Assembly (NCBI GenBank): GCA_021783175.1
Contig: JAJXUF010000071.1
Location: forward strand, 1 to 16,344
From: Pseudomonadota bacterium
GTDB lineage: Bacteria; Pseudomonadota; Gammaproteobacteria; Acidiferrobacterales; UBA6901
DNA length: 16,344 nt
Reading direction: 5' to 3'
This document shows positions 1 to 7,855 of the stretch, piece by piece (the stretch's first letter is position 1; each line of letters starts with the position of its first letter). Position numbers and translations under genes: made by a program. Below the pieces are notes generated by a model. The model did no database searches, had not been told where the DNA came from, and saw only the letters and a program-made list of their open reading frames with translations.

Positions 1-1
1 C

Positions 2-1123
2 CGGGAGCGATGGTTGGCGGAACTGGCGATTGCGCTCAGGGAGGAGAGCTACCGACCGGAGCCGATCAGACGAGTGTGGATACCGAAGGCCCATGGCAAG
101 CTCAGGCCCCTGGGTATCCCGACCCTGCGGGATCGGGTCTGCATGACGGCAGCGATGCTGGTGCTGGAACCGATCTTCGAGGCCGACCTTCCTGAAGAGC
201 AGTACGCCTACCGGCTGGGCCGCAACGCCCAGCAGGCGGCATCGGAGGTGGAAGAGCGACTTCACCGCGGCCAAACGGACGTAGTGGATGCCGACCTGTC
301 GGACTACTTTGGCAGCCTTCCGCACGTGGAACTGATGAAGTCGCTGGCGCGACGCATCGTGGATCGGCGTGTGCTGCATCTGATCAAGATGTGGCTGGAA
401 TGCGCGGTCGAGGAGACGGACGACCGGGGGCGGAAACGACGGACGACAGAGGCCAAGGATACAGGGAGGGGTATCCCGCAAGGTGCGCCGATCTCGCCGT
501 TGCTGTCGAATCTGTACATGCGGCGGTTTGTACTGGCGTGGAAGCGACTGGGTTTGGAACGCAGCCTTGGCAGTCGGATCGTCACCTATGCGGATGACCT
601 CGTGATCCTGTGCAAGCCCGGCAAGGCGGAAGAAGCCCTGCAATGGATGCGCGCGATCATGGACAAGCTGAAGCTGAGGGTGAACGAGGAGAAAACACGC
701 GTCTGCAAGGTACCGGAAGGTACGTTCGATTTCCTGGGTTTCACGTTTGGCCGGCGCTATTCGCCGACGACCGGGAAAGCGCGCATGGCGCTTTGGCCGT
801 CGAAGAAGAGCATTCGGCGTATGGTGGAAACCATCCATGCACTGACCGAGCGCCGGGCAACATGGCAAGAGACCACGTACTGTGTAGGCAAGTTGAACCG
901 CGCGTTGCGCGGCTGGGGTAACTACTTCAGAGTAGGCAGTTCCAGCCACGCCTTCCGCGCGATAGACCGCTATGCAGAGACGCGGTTGCGCCGGTGGTTG
1001 CGCTACAAGTTCAAACTCTTTGGCCGCAGGCGTGGGGTTTATCCATCCTCGCACCTCTACGGGTATTACGGACTCGCCAGCCTGTGTGGACAGTGGGGCA
1101 GCTCGTCGTGTGTGAAGGCGTGA
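2..1123 (+). CDS. ltrA: Group II intron reverse transcriptase/maturase, 5'-partial
   Basis: This is the intron-encoded reverse transcriptase/maturase, of which about 373 residues are visible; the frame is open to the left edge, so the true start lies outside. Reverse transcriptase blocks appear in order: [14 protein letters not shown] (RT1-2), the motif A aspartate in [30 protein letters not shown] (RT4), the catalytic YADD in [12 protein letters not shown], and LGFTFG (RT7). A thumb/domain X follows, with [11 protein letters not shown] and LYGYYGL. No HNH endonuclease domain is seen after domain X, as in endonuclease-less lineages that depend on replication forks or terminator-like targets. 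The block [12 protein letters not shown] replaces the more usual YGFRPGRSAHDA type, so this is a divergent member. It should act on its own intron RNA, with domain V just downstream. Function is known for the family; activity here is unproven. Confidence 0.9.
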   Translation, partial: RERWLAELAIALREESYRPEPIRRVWIPKAHGKLRPLGIPTLRDRVCMTAAMLVLEPIFEADLPEEQYAYRLGRNAQQAASEVEERLHRGQTDVVDADLSDYFGSLPHVELMKSLARRIVDRRVLHLIKMWLECAVEETDDRGRKRRTTEAKDTGRGIPQGAPISPLLSNLYMRRFVLAWKRLGLERSLGSRIVTYADDLVILCKPGKAEEALQWMRAIMDKLKLRVNEEKTRVCKVPEGTFDFLGFTFGRRYSPTTGKARMALWPSKKSIRRMVETIHALTERRATWQETTYCVGKLNRALRGWGNYFRVGSSSHAFRAIDRYAETRLRRWLRYKFKLFGRRRGVYPSSHLYGYYGLASLCGQWGSSSCVKA

Positions 1124-1135
1124 AGTCTTGTCCGA

Positions 1136-1168
1136 GAGCCGGATGCGGGAAATCTGCACGTCCGGTTC
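1136..1168 (+). ncRNA. Group II intron domain V
   Basis: GAGCCGGATGCGG pairs with CTGCACGTCCGGTTC across a GAAA-containing loop, giving the roughly 33-nt domain V hairpin. The AGC catalytic triad is at 1137-1139. Its position directly after the maturase stop codon matches group II intron architecture. Confidence 0.8.
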
Positions 1169-1285
1169 GATGAGGGGGATGTGGAAACGGAGTCACGGCA
1201 CGGTTACTTGGGCACCGCCAGACGAAAGGGGCGGCAACAGACAAACCAAACCTACCACTACCGCGCCACATCTCTACTCTACTCG

Positions 1286-1565
1286 ATGCTGGAGTTCATT
1301 ATCAATGCCAGTAAGCTGACGGTCGCCGAACCTGCGGCATGCCCAACGCCTGCTTTTGGAATCATCTGCTTTCGGCAAGTCGGAACCTGGTCCCGACCTT
1401 CGCGTGTTGGCACCTGTACTGCCGCTATCGGCAAAAACCTGTCGTCCGAACCCCATGGTGGGGTCAGGCAGGAGTTTGCGTGGCGAGATGACAAGTTGAC
1501 AGTCAGCCGAATGGAGTTTTTTTCGATCGAAACATGAGGCTGAATACTTGCTCGTGTAAAACAAT
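1286..1565. other. Hairpin-rich stretch without a convincing gene
   Basis: Open frames exist on both strands, but none has a good ribosome-binding site or a recognisable protein. Four compact inverted repeats follow each other: GCCG/CGGC at 1325-1338, GTCGG/CCGAC at 1379-1397, TGCCG-CTAT-CGGCA at 1420-1433, and ACCCCA-TGG-TGGGGT at 1450-1464. It could be the intron insertion locus, a remnant of another element, or a structured RNA. I cannot tell which. Confidence 0.4.
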
Positions 1566-2153
1566 CTACACGTGGTACCCGTATCCGTACCCCCAGATCA
1601 ATACGCTGATTGCAAGCAAAAGCTCTAGCACCAATACCCCTATGGCGAAAATCGAACCGGAAACCCGCAAGCTTTCGTCCTTGCCAATATTGAGAAAACT
1701 AGGAACCGCCAGAAATAGAAGGTACCCGGAGTAGCACAGGGCGATCGCGCCTACGAGGAGGCAAACCCAGACGACCGGATACAGGGCGATAAAGCCGCTT
1801 AGAAACATGGGTGTTGCAATGTAACCGGCAAATACCACGCAGCGGTGTAGATCAGGTCTTTGTGGGTAGTCCCTTGCCAACCAATGGATCACATTACCCA
1901 TGACGGCCACCGCTCCCAGGATGGCGGCATAAGACAACAGTCCGAGAAGAAACGCGGCCGCTGGGCTGAGGACTATCGGTTCGGCGCCCAGCTCCCAACC
2001 AAACTGAGTTGTACCGATAAAGGTACTGATTACGGGGATGGCAGCCAGCAACAGCACATGGTGGGCATAGTGGTAGGAGACGCTTTCCTGCTCCTTGGCA
2101 ATATTGTGCATCTCGCGACCAGGATGTGTAAGAAGCCCCAGGATATGGCTCAT
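1566..2153 (-). CDS. YIP1-family inner-membrane protein
   Basis: This 195-residue protein is highly hydrophobic, with about five membrane segments, and resembles the bacterial YIP1-domain (YohC-like) family. The N-terminal region MSHILGLLTHPGREMHNIAKE is typical of this family, in which a short amphipathic stretch precedes the membrane core. A conserved-looking segment WLARDYPQRPD follows the second membrane segment. The bacterial family has no firmly established function. The start at 2153 is preceded by GAGGAG seven bases upstream. It lies 174 bases beyond the aprA stop on the same strand, with a long inverted repeat between them, so it is probably a separate unit. Assignment is from sequence character and remembered family features, not a search. 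Confidence 0.75.
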   Translation of the reverse strand: MSHILGLLTHPGREMHNIAKEQESVSYHYAHHVLLLAAIPVISTFIGTTQFGWELGAEPIVLSPAAAFLLGLLSYAAILGAVAVMGNVIHWLARDYPQRPDLHRCVVFAGYIATPMFLSGFIALYPVVWVCLLVGAIALCYSGYLLFLAVPSFLNIGKDESLRVSGSIFAIGVLVLELLLAISVLIWGYGYGYHV

Positions 2154-2252
2154 AGCATTGCTCCTCTGAATTAACGGTTTGCGACACGGCTTTTATCGGC
2201 CACCAAACAGTTGCAGACGCTCAAACAACTATAGGCGATGAATGATCCCATA

Positions 2253-2301
2253 ACAGCAACGATGCACAAGACGCGCTCGAGCCGGAGTTCTGTGTTGCTG
2301 T
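2253..2301 (-). terminator. Long inverted repeat downstream of aprA, possible terminator
   Basis: ACAGCAAC at 2253-2260 is perfectly complementary to GTTGCTGT at 2294-2301. The pairing continues inwards with one bulge (ACA-AGA with TCTGT), giving about 13 base pairs. It lies 27 bases after the aprA stop codon and before the YIP1 gene. There is no clear U-run on the minus strand, so intrinsic termination is uncertain; it could instead stabilise the mRNA 3' end. Confidence 0.4.
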
Positions 2302-2327
2302 CTTCGTCGGCTGCATGGTCTAGGCAC

Positions 2328-4169
2328 TTACACGATGTGGTGCACTGGCAATTTGCTCATCTGCCACTGGCCTGTCGTCGGGTCGTACTTGGACGCTGTG
2401 AACACGTGCCACTCGCTGTCATCCAACTTGGGATAGTCGCCGCGATAGTAGTAGCCAGGCCACCTGGTTTCCTCTCGGTATAGCGTGTGCCTGACCACGG
2501 CTTCCGCCGCCCAGACCCGGTGATTGAGCTCCCAGGCGCGTTGCAGCTGGTGCAGGTCTTCGGCACCGAGGTGGGCGAGATCCTCCTTCAGCATGGTCAG
2601 CAATTCCAGGCCGCGATCAAGCATCGGCGCGCTGGTCATATAGAAGGTGCTGATGCCGCCGGCATACTCGTCCATGATCTTCTCCAGCCGCTGCAAGCCC
2701 TGCAGCGGCAACAGATAACCTGGTGCCACGGTTCCCGCGACGATCTCGTTCCTGTTGATACGATAGGTTTCCAGGGGCTGGAAGATCGCGGCGCCCAAGT
2801 CGTTCACCTGGCTCTCGTCCGGTTGCGGCGGGTTGCCCGCGGTGTCCGTGATGTACTTCACGGCCGCTTTGCCGGCCAGCCTCCCTTCGGTGAACGAGCC
2901 GGATGAGAACTTATGCGCCGACCCGCCGATGCTGTCGCCCGCCCCGAACAGTCCCTCGATGGTGGTCATGCGGTTGTAGCCCCAGCGGTAGTCGTCCGGG
3001 GCGCAATCCTCCGGGCCGCTCGCCCATGCGCCGGAACAGGTGGCATGGGAGCCCATGACATAGGGCTCTGAAGTAATCAGCTCAGACGGCTTTTCCTTGG
3101 GATCGATGTTCTGCGAGGCCCACACCACGGCTTGGCCGACGGTCATGTCGAGCAAATCCTCCCAGCCGATCTCCTCCTTTTCGCGGGTGTCGAGAACCTC
3201 CTGGGTGTGCATGTAGATGGGGCCCTTGCCGGCTTTGATCTCCTGCAGCATGGCGTGATTGCGCAAGCAGGTCGGCATGGGTTTGGTTTCCGCGTATTTG
3301 CCGACCATGGCCTTGATCTCCTCGAACCGGGCAGTCTCGTAGTTCTCGCCGTAGGCGTTGGTGGCAAAGGCCTTGAGCAGCAGGAACCACGCGCCGACCG
3401 GGCCGTAGCCGTCCTTGAAGCGCGCCAGCACGATCCGGTTTTCCATCTGGATCATTTGCGCGCCGGCCTGCAGGATGAGGCCGTAGGCCGAGGCGCTGCT
3501 CCAGGGCGCGTACCAGGTTCTGCCGACCCCCTCACCGATGGAGCGGGGCCGGAAGATGTGCGAAGCGCCGCCGGCGGCGACGATGACCGCCCGTGCCCTG
3601 AACACATAGCAGTGTCCGTCGCGTACGCTGAAGCCTATGGCGCCGGCGACCCGATTGGGGCGCGCTTTGTCCATCAGAAGGTGGGTCACCATGATGCGGT
3701 TGTAGACTTCAGTGGCAGATTTGCGCGCCGCTTCGGCGATGATCGGCTTGTAGCTCTCGCCGTGGATCATGACCTGCCATTTCCCTTCCCTCTGGTAGTG
3801 GCCGGTCTGCGGGTTCTTCATGATCGGCAGCCCCCACTCCTCGAACTTATGGACGGTGGAGTCGACGTGCCGGGCGATGTCGAAGATGAGATCCTCGCGC
3901 ACCAAACCCATCAGGTCGCCGCGCGCGTAGCGCACGAAATCGGCGGGTTCGTTTTCGCCCCAGCGCATGCCCATGTAACAGTTGATGGCCGACAAGCCGT
4001 GAGCGACTGCGCCGCTGCGCTCGATGTTGGCCTTCTCGACCAGCACGATTTTCAGGTTGCGCCCCCAATACCTCGATTCGTAGGTCGCGCCGCATCCGCC
4101 AAAGCCGCCGCCGATGACGAGAATGTCGGCGTCCACGATTCTGGGTCTTCGCGAATTCGATCGGAACAT
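2328..4169 (-). CDS. aprA: Adenylylsulfate (APS) reductase alpha subunit, FAD flavoprotein
   Basis: AprA (613 residues) is the catalytic subunit of dissimilatory APS reductase. In sulfur oxidisers it runs in reverse: sulfite plus AMP gives APS and two electrons, in the cytoplasm. The N-terminus has the FAD-binding glycine motif GGGFGGCGA (about residues 20-28), then VEKANIERSGAVAHGLSAIN, characteristic of AprA. The segment ARFKDGYGPVGAWFLLLKA and the C-terminal flavin-fold motif GDSIGGSAHKFSSGSFTEGR also fit this family rather than succinate dehydrogenase or L-aspartate oxidase. Length is close to the family's usual 610-660. The start at 4169 has GGAG upstream and is only four bases after the aprB stop, so the two are translated from one mRNA. 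AprB should accept the electrons and AprM should link them to the membrane. No sulfate adenylyltransferase gene lies in the window. Confidence 0.97.
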   Translation of the reverse strand: MFRSNSRRPRIVDADILVIGGGFGGCGATYESRYWGRNLKIVLVEKANIERSGAVAHGLSAINCYMGMRWGENEPADFVRYARGDLMGLVREDLIFDIARHVDSTVHKFEEWGLPIMKNPQTGHYQREGKWQVMIHGESYKPIIAEAARKSATEVYNRIMVTHLLMDKARPNRVAGAIGFSVRDGHCYVFRARAVIVAAGGASHIFRPRSIGEGVGRTWYAPWSSASAYGLILQAGAQMIQMENRIVLARFKDGYGPVGAWFLLLKAFATNAYGENYETARFEEIKAMVGKYAETKPMPTCLRNHAMLQEIKAGKGPIYMHTQEVLDTREKEEIGWEDLLDMTVGQAVVWASQNIDPKEKPSELITSEPYVMGSHATCSGAWASGPEDCAPDDYRWGYNRMTTIEGLFGAGDSIGGSAHKFSSGSFTEGRLAGKAAVKYITDTAGNPPQPDESQVNDLGAAIFQPLETYRINRNEIVAGTVAPGYLLPLQGLQRLEKIMDEYAGGISTFYMTSAPMLDRGLELLTMLKEDLAHLGAEDLHQLQRAWELNHRVWAAEAVVRHTLYREETRWPGYYYRGDYPKLDDSEWHVFTASKYDPTTGQWQMSKLPVHHIV

Positions 4170-4173
4170 GAGA

Positions 4174-4629
4174 TCACTCCTGCCTTGCGCCGGGTCGGGG
4201 CAGGGAGGGCAGCGCCGGCACCATCAGCGCCTCCGGTTCGTGGGCGAGGGTCGGCGCGTCGAGGTCGCCTGGCTTGGGCGGGGCGTAGTCGGCGGGAGGC
4301 CTGATGGAGCCCCACGGCGTGGTCCTGATGGGAAAGGTGAACTCCTTCACCCGGCCGTCACGGTAGACGATCTTCCAGGAAATGGTCCCTTTCTCTTCTT
4401 CCCGCAACACCCGCACGCTGTGGCCCAGCGGCGCGAAATCCGCGTAGCCCCGCACGTCGATGGCATGCTGCGGGCATGCCTTCACGCAGGAGTAGCATTC
4501 CCAGCAGAAGTTGGGTTCGATGTTGTAGGCGCGCCGGTAGACCGGGTCGATGTGCATGATGTCGGAAGGACAGATATCCACGCACAGGCCGCAGCCGTCG
4601 CATCTCGTCATGTAGGCAAAAGTCGGCAT
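4174..4629 (-). CDS. aprB: Adenylylsulfate reductase beta subunit, ferredoxin-type
   Basis: AprB (151 residues) carries two [4Fe-4S] clusters that take electrons from the FAD of AprA. The cluster ligands are plain: Cys10, 13, 16 and 20 in CDGCGLCVDICPSD, and Cys42, 45, 48 and 52 in CWECYSCVKACPQHAI. A C-terminal tail of about 90 residues, including the motif PIRTTPWGSI, is the part that in known structures wraps around AprA. I chose ATG 4629 (protein begins MPTFAYMTRC, as usual in the family) because GAGG lies seven bases before it. A longer reading from GTG 4638 would overlap the aprM stop by four bases. The gene sits between aprM and aprA with almost no spacing, so the three are an operon. 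Confidence 0.96.
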   Translation of the reverse strand: MPTFAYMTRCDGCGLCVDICPSDIMHIDPVYRRAYNIEPNFCWECYSCVKACPQHAIDVRGYADFAPLGHSVRVLREEEKGTISWKIVYRDGRVKEFTFPIRTTPWGSIRPPADYAPPKPGDLDAPTLAHEPEALMVPALPSLPRPGARQE

Positions 4630-4634
4630 GGCCA

Positions 4635-5393
4635 TCACCTCGCTTCGCGCTGCCCCTGGGATGGCATGGGCAGGGTGGAGGAACCATCGGCCTCTTCCAC
4701 GCGGCGTTGGAAAGCTGCCGCCGGCTTGTAGAACATGTGGGCGAATTTCGACCAGGGCACGGACACGAAGAGCAGCGTCGTGAAGAAGAGATAGAGCCCA
4801 AACAAGGTCTGCGCCGCGCCGCGACCGCCGGCGGCCTGCACGATCTCCCAGAGGAGGGCGAAGCTGACGCTTGCCAGCAGGCTGACGATGAACAGATCCG
4901 CGCGCATCAGGTGGAAGGGCGAATGCCCCTCATGGGCCACGTTCACCCTGATGAAAAAGAAGAACCAATAGCCGCCCGCCAGGATCATCACGGCGCCGAG
5001 GTTCCACAGCATCGGCAACAGCGCCGGTGTAGCCACGTTGCCGGTCGGGTAGCCGAACGCCATGACGATGGTGGTGACGATGTAGAGGAGGAAGCCGTAG
5101 AACATCAGGAGATGGGAAATCCTCCTCTTCGGGTTGTGGAATTCCCCCGAGGTCGCAACTTCCTTCAGCAGGGTCCGCACCGCCAGCGACGCGCGCGCCC
5201 CTGCGTCAAGCGGCCTGGTCGAGGCGGCCTTGGCTTTGTTTCTCTGCTGCATGAAGAAAGTGGCGCTGCCCTTGTGCACCATGTCCGCCAGTGTCCCGAC
5301 GGCTACTGCGACGACCATCAAAATGATGTAGGTGCGCAGGAACAGGGGCGGAAGAAAATCCATCAACGGAATGAATGGATTGTCAGTGACCAT
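4635..5393 (-). CDS. aprM: Adenylylsulfate reductase membrane anchor AprM
   Basis: AprM (252 residues) is the putative membrane anchor and electron conduit for AprBA in sulfur-oxidising bacteria; sulfate reducers use QmoABC instead. Five hydrophobic segments are seen at about residues 15-38, 94-116, 125-149, 166-188 and 196-220. Before the second is a cytoplasmic stretch with TSGEFHNPKRRISHLLMFYG, and the last segment is followed by VPWSKFAHMFYKP, resembling membrane subunits of heterodisulfide reductase/nitrate reductase gamma type. Histidines within or beside the helices could bind haem. Start ATG 5393 is chosen because GGAGG lies five bases upstream; the frame extends to a TTG at 5405. The stop is immediately before the aprB start. 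Identification rests on these features and on the gene order aprM-aprB-aprA. Confidence 0.9.
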   Translation of the reverse strand: MVTDNPFIPLMDFLPPLFLRTYIILMVVAVAVGTLADMVHKGSATFFMQQRNKAKAASTRPLDAGARASLAVRTLLKEVATSGEFHNPKRRISHLLMFYGFLLYIVTTIVMAFGYPTGNVATPALLPMLWNLGAVMILAGGYWFFFFIRVNVAHEGHSPFHLMRADLFIVSLLASVSFALLWEIVQAAGGRGAAQTLFGLYLFFTTLLFVSVPWSKFAHMFYKPAAAFQRRVEEADGSSTLPMPSQGQREAR

Positions 5394-5491
5394 CGTTGCC
5401 TCCAATCTCGACTGCCATCGTCGTTGGAGTCGGGTAAACGCGCGCGGGCGCCCCCTACCGGCAGACGCCGGAAAAGTGGCGTCTTTGCTTC

Positions 5492-5519
5492 ACGCTAGCA
5501 GCTATCTCGACCATGTCAA
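5492..5519 (-). promoter_or_regulatory. Possible sigma70-type promoter of aprMBA
   Basis: On the minus strand a perfect -35 hexamer TTGACA (5514-5519) is followed after 16 bases by TAGCGT (5492-5497), a weak -10 match. It lies about 100 bases upstream of the aprM start in otherwise gene-free sequence and points the right way. The good -35 supports it; the poor -10 suggests activator dependence or chance. Confidence 0.4.
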
Positions 5520-6072
5520 TTTGCCACATTAGGACTAGGGGATTGTGGCGGCTTGGGTGGCGGGAGGTTGCCGCAGCGTGTAGCCCAAAGCCCCACGTGC
5601 GGGTGATTTTCTGGCGGCGGGTATACCTCTCGACATAGTGGCCCGCGGCGCCGCTCACGACGTCTAATTTCCTCAGCAGGCACTAGCTCGCTTGGCCGGT
5701 AGCTTGCCTTTAGGGCGACGGACGTTGCCGACTACCTCACGCCTTAGGGGCAGGGCGTATTCCGCACGGGTACCGCGGTTTTTGACAAACTGATGGAGGC
5801 GGTAGAGCAAAAAATGGCTGCAACGCTTTCTCTCCAGTAGGAAAAGGATACCCTGCCAGGCCATCGTGCCTATGCCCCTCCAACCGTTAATGGCAGAGCG
5901 GTTCCGGCGGCTTTCTGATGCGAACGGACATAAAAAAATCCCTCCCGCTGAGGCCTTGCCTGCGGCCGTCTGCTCACGTGAGCGCCGTGCCAAGCAAGGT
6001 TGCCACCATTAATTTCTTTGAACCCTGTTCTGTTGCAAATCGACCTAGAGTCCCCGGGCTGGCACAAAGTGT
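5520..6072. other. Largely non-coding stretch upstream of the apr operon
   Basis: No recognisable gene is seen apart from the weak 63-codon candidate at 5673-5864, listed separately. The plus strand has an A-run at 5933-5939 next to a small CCTC/GAGG stem. On the minus strand this reads as a short hairpin followed by a T-run, which could be a weak terminator for genes further right. Confidence 0.4.
5673..5864 (-). CDS. Possible small basic protein, 63 residues
   Basis: A short open frame begins MAWQGILFLLERKRC and ends KGKLPAKRASAC. It is rich in Arg and Lys, and its codon choice is not obviously random. A GGAGGGG sequence lies upstream but about ten bases or more from the ATG, further than usual. 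The same frame is open further upstream to 5993 without a better start. I do not recognise the protein. It may be a chance frame in the region between the orphan gene at 6073-6327 and the apr promoter. Confidence 0.2.
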   Translation of the reverse strand: MAWQGILFLLERKRCSHFLLYRLHQFVKNRGTRAEYALPLRREVVGNVRRPKGKLPAKRASAC

Positions 6073-6327
6073 TCATTCGGCGTGTTTGTTTACGGCGGCC
6101 AGGTTGCCCCAACGCGAGACTTCTTCCACTTCCACCCCCACCCACCACAGATTGCCGATGCTGTCAGAATCCATTCCGCCGACGATGGACTGCTCCTCCC
6201 CTAGTTTGATGCCTTCGGCGTATTCCACAGCCGCGCTGGCGGCACGGAACACATGCCATAACACAACCCTGTGGCTGGCGTTGTTTACGGGAAGGCTACG
6301 ACGTTCGTTCAAAATGCTGGCTATCAT
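6073..6327 (-). CDS. Hypothetical protein, 84 residues, unrecognised
   Basis: The ORF begins MIASILNERRSLPV and contains FRAASAAVEYAEGIKLGEE and GNLWWVGVEVEEVSRWGNLAAV. AAGGA lies six bases before the ATG, a good ribosome-binding site. The composition (acidic C-terminal half with Trp pairs) and the balanced codon use look like a real small soluble protein with no signal peptide or membrane segment. I do not recognise a family. It lies in a tract of small same-strand genes, 214 bases downstream of the frameshifted gene at 6542-6867, and is probably accessory. It could also be a decayed fragment. Confidence 0.45.
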   Translation of the reverse strand: MIASILNERRSLPVNNASHRVVLWHVFRAASAAVEYAEGIKLGEEQSIVGGMDSDSIGNLWWVGVEVEEVSRWGNLAAVNKHAE

Positions 6328-6541
6328 GGGGGTTCCTTTGGGTTATCTGCCTACATGGGAATATCTAGAGCGTGTAAGCGACCCGCGCTGAATTGTTTGG
6401 GCTGCAATGCTTCCGTCACTGCACGGACGCTGGCCCAGAATGCCCAGACCTGGTCTGCCGCTCAACCATCCAGATGTGTGCAGGCCTCTTGCGTGGGTTA
6501 AGTGAATTGGCTTTTTTGCCCAGCAGAGGGGTGCGGCAGGG

Positions 6542-6867
6542 TTATTCATTGCCCTGCCTATCGGAAAGTTTGCGCAGGGGCATTTCGCCCAGCTTTTCGT
6601 AGCCACCGGTATCCATCATGATGAACTGGTGGTCGTTCCCCACATTGACCTCAAGCTTGCCGCCGTTGCCCGCGCCGCACTTTGCCCACGAGGTCTCTGG
6701 ATAGGCGCCATCGTAGAGGGCAGGCATACGCTGAGCACTGCCTTTGTGCCAGGCCATAATGGTGGGATCCAGCATCTGATTCTCTTTGACCACATTTTTG
6801 CCGAAGAGACTTTTGCGCCTTCGAAGTCGTGGTCTTCGCCCTGATACTCGGGATGAACGTTACGCAT
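6542..6867 (-). pseudogene. Frameshifted conserved-looking small gene, about 108 residues if joined
   Basis: Two minus-strand frames together read as one protein. The first starts at ATG 6867 (MRNVHPEYQGEDHDFEGAK). The second takes over near 6812 (SLFGKNVVKENQMLDPTIM) and continues with HKGSAQRMPALYDGAYPETS and NVGNDHQFIMMDTGGYEKLG to the stop at 6542. A one-base backward shift at GCAAAAGTC, where the AAA codon can re-pair with an overlapping AAA, would join them. AAGG precedes the start. I do not recognise the family. The most likely reading is a recent frameshift or an assembly error; programmed -1 shifting is possible because the site holds a run of four A's. The ATG at 6793 inside the second frame could also give a shorter 83-residue product. 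Confidence 0.5.
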
Positions 6868-7096
6868 GGTATGCCTTTCTGGAATTAGGTGCTTCGTGAC
6901 AGGTGCTAGCAAGGTTGGCCTTGACCTTGGCCGTAATCCAAGCGTCGGGATGATGCTCCTCCGCCTCGGCCACCACAATGGCGCCATTCCGAATTCCCTG
7001 GGCGTGTGTATCCGCAGAAATCGCCGGTGCCCGGGAACAGCCAGGAACGGGCCGCGAGCATCCTGACTTTGCCCAACGATCATTTCGTCCTCGCAT
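6860..7096 (-). pseudogene. Decayed BON-domain gene, 78 codons remaining
   Basis: The start ATG 7096 follows AAGGAGA with six bases spacing, an excellent ribosome-binding site, so this was once a translated gene. The product ends with EHHPDAWITAKVKANLAS followed by unrelated residues. DAWITAKVKANL is the opening of a BON domain (compare ITGKVKAAILRD in the intact BON gene at 9898-10269), but the rest of the domain is missing. The N-terminal part is not a good signal peptide, and another frame over the same bases (from 7083) also looks partly protein-like, which suggests several small indels. A shortened protein may still be made. Confidence 0.45.
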
Positions 7097-7162
7097 GATG
7101 GGTCTCCTTCACATTGAGATGCGATCGACGACGGAAAAGGGTGGGTATTGTCCGTTGGTCAA

Positions 7163-7855
7163 TCATCCGCGCTCGGAGCGTGCCACCTCCTTGTGGAACT
7201 CGACCGCAGCGGGGCCCAGGGGCAGCTTCTTGCCGTAGAAAATGTCTTGCGCCGAAATGGGCTTGCCATAGAAGGCGGTGTCCGCGGCCTTGTCGATGTC
7301 CACGGCGGAGCCATCCAGCGCCACCCCAGCGAAGAGGCCACGGCTGCGAGAGTAGGAGTAAATCTCCGCCTTGAGCTGCGCGTTGGTCGCCGCCGCAGCC
7401 TGGCGCCCCACCGGACCGGCCGCTACCGAGGCGCTCGCCCCCAAGGTGAAAGTGCCATGGATGAGTCCTTCGATGCTGCGTTTGGTCTTGAACACCAGCA
7501 TGACGTCAGTGGATTCGGCACCAATCTGCCAACCTATGCTGCCACCCTTGATGGTGATGAAGGCCGGCGCGCTCCAGCTGTCGTCGCTACGGCGCACGAT
7601 CAGCACGCCCCGCCCGAAGCGTCCGCCGACGACGAAACCGACTTTCACGACGTTGGGGATGACGGCAATGCCTTGGGCATTGCGCAGCAGGGCGGGCGGA
7701 ATGCTATGTTCTGGCACGTTGGAGATTTCGCGCAGTATCGCCGTGGCGGTTTCAAGTCGTGCCACTTCGTCGTTCTTGGCCCATGCGGGGGTAAGGTCCG
7801 CGACAGCCAGGAGCAGCAACGTCGCGAATAGGAATGTCTGAAAGGTCCACTTCAT
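7163..7855 (-). CDS. Exported SYLF-domain (Ysc84-like) lipid-binding protein
   Basis: This 230-residue protein has a signal peptide (MKWTFQTFLFATLLLL...TPAWA, cleavage near residue 26) and then a SYLF domain, the Ysc84/DUF500 family. Telling segments are ALLRNAQGIAVIPNVVKVGF, GGRFGRGVLIVR, GSIGWQIGAESTDVMLVF and YSRSRGLFAGVALDGSAV, the last being the family's most typical block. Eukaryotic SYLF domains bind phosphoinositides. In bacteria these are periplasmic proteins of unclear role. Start ATG 7855 is chosen because GGAGG lies eight bases upstream and it puts the signal peptide at the N-terminus; the open frame continues to 7933 without support. It is followed by the decayed BON gene and preceded by a 320-base gap. 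Confidence 0.9.
   Translation of the reverse strand: MKWTFQTFLFATLLLLAVADLTPAWAKNDEVARLETATAILREISNVPEHSIPPALLRNAQGIAVIPNVVKVGFVVGGRFGRGVLIVRRSDDSWSAPAFITIKGGSIGWQIGAESTDVMLVFKTKRSIEGLIHGTFTLGASASVAAGPVGRQAAAATNAQLKAEIYSYSRSRGLFAGVALDGSAVDIDKAADTAFYGKPISAQDIFYGKKLPLGPAAVEFHKEVARSERG

Larger units (their letters stand above)
1..1270 (+). mobile_element. Group II intron, 3' part (5' end outside the window)
   Basis: The left end of the window lies inside a group II intron. It shows the reverse transcriptase/maturase ORF (normally carried in intron domain IV), followed 12 bases after its stop by a domain V hairpin at 1136-1168. After domain V comes a tail of about 100 bases containing a CCGCC/GGCGG stem near 1217-1236. 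I could not assign domain VI or the exact 3' splice junction; 1270 is an estimate. Such introns move by retrohoming: the intron protein helps splicing and reverse transcribes the RNA into the target. The intron runs in the opposite direction to the neighbouring YIP1 and apr genes. Confidence 0.8.

Noticed and set aside
1274..1564. Minus-strand 96-codon frame beyond the intron
   Set aside because: No recognisable protein, no ribosome-binding site, and the bases are dominated by inverted repeats.
3132..4304. Long plus-strand open frame of 390 codons opposite aprA
   Set aside because: It is the antisense shadow of aprA, a common effect in GC-rich genes; the product has no recognisable domain and aprA is certain.
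4707..5498. 263-codon plus-strand frame opposite aprM
   Set aside because: Antisense shadow of aprM; rich in His, Arg, Glu and Gln with no protein character.
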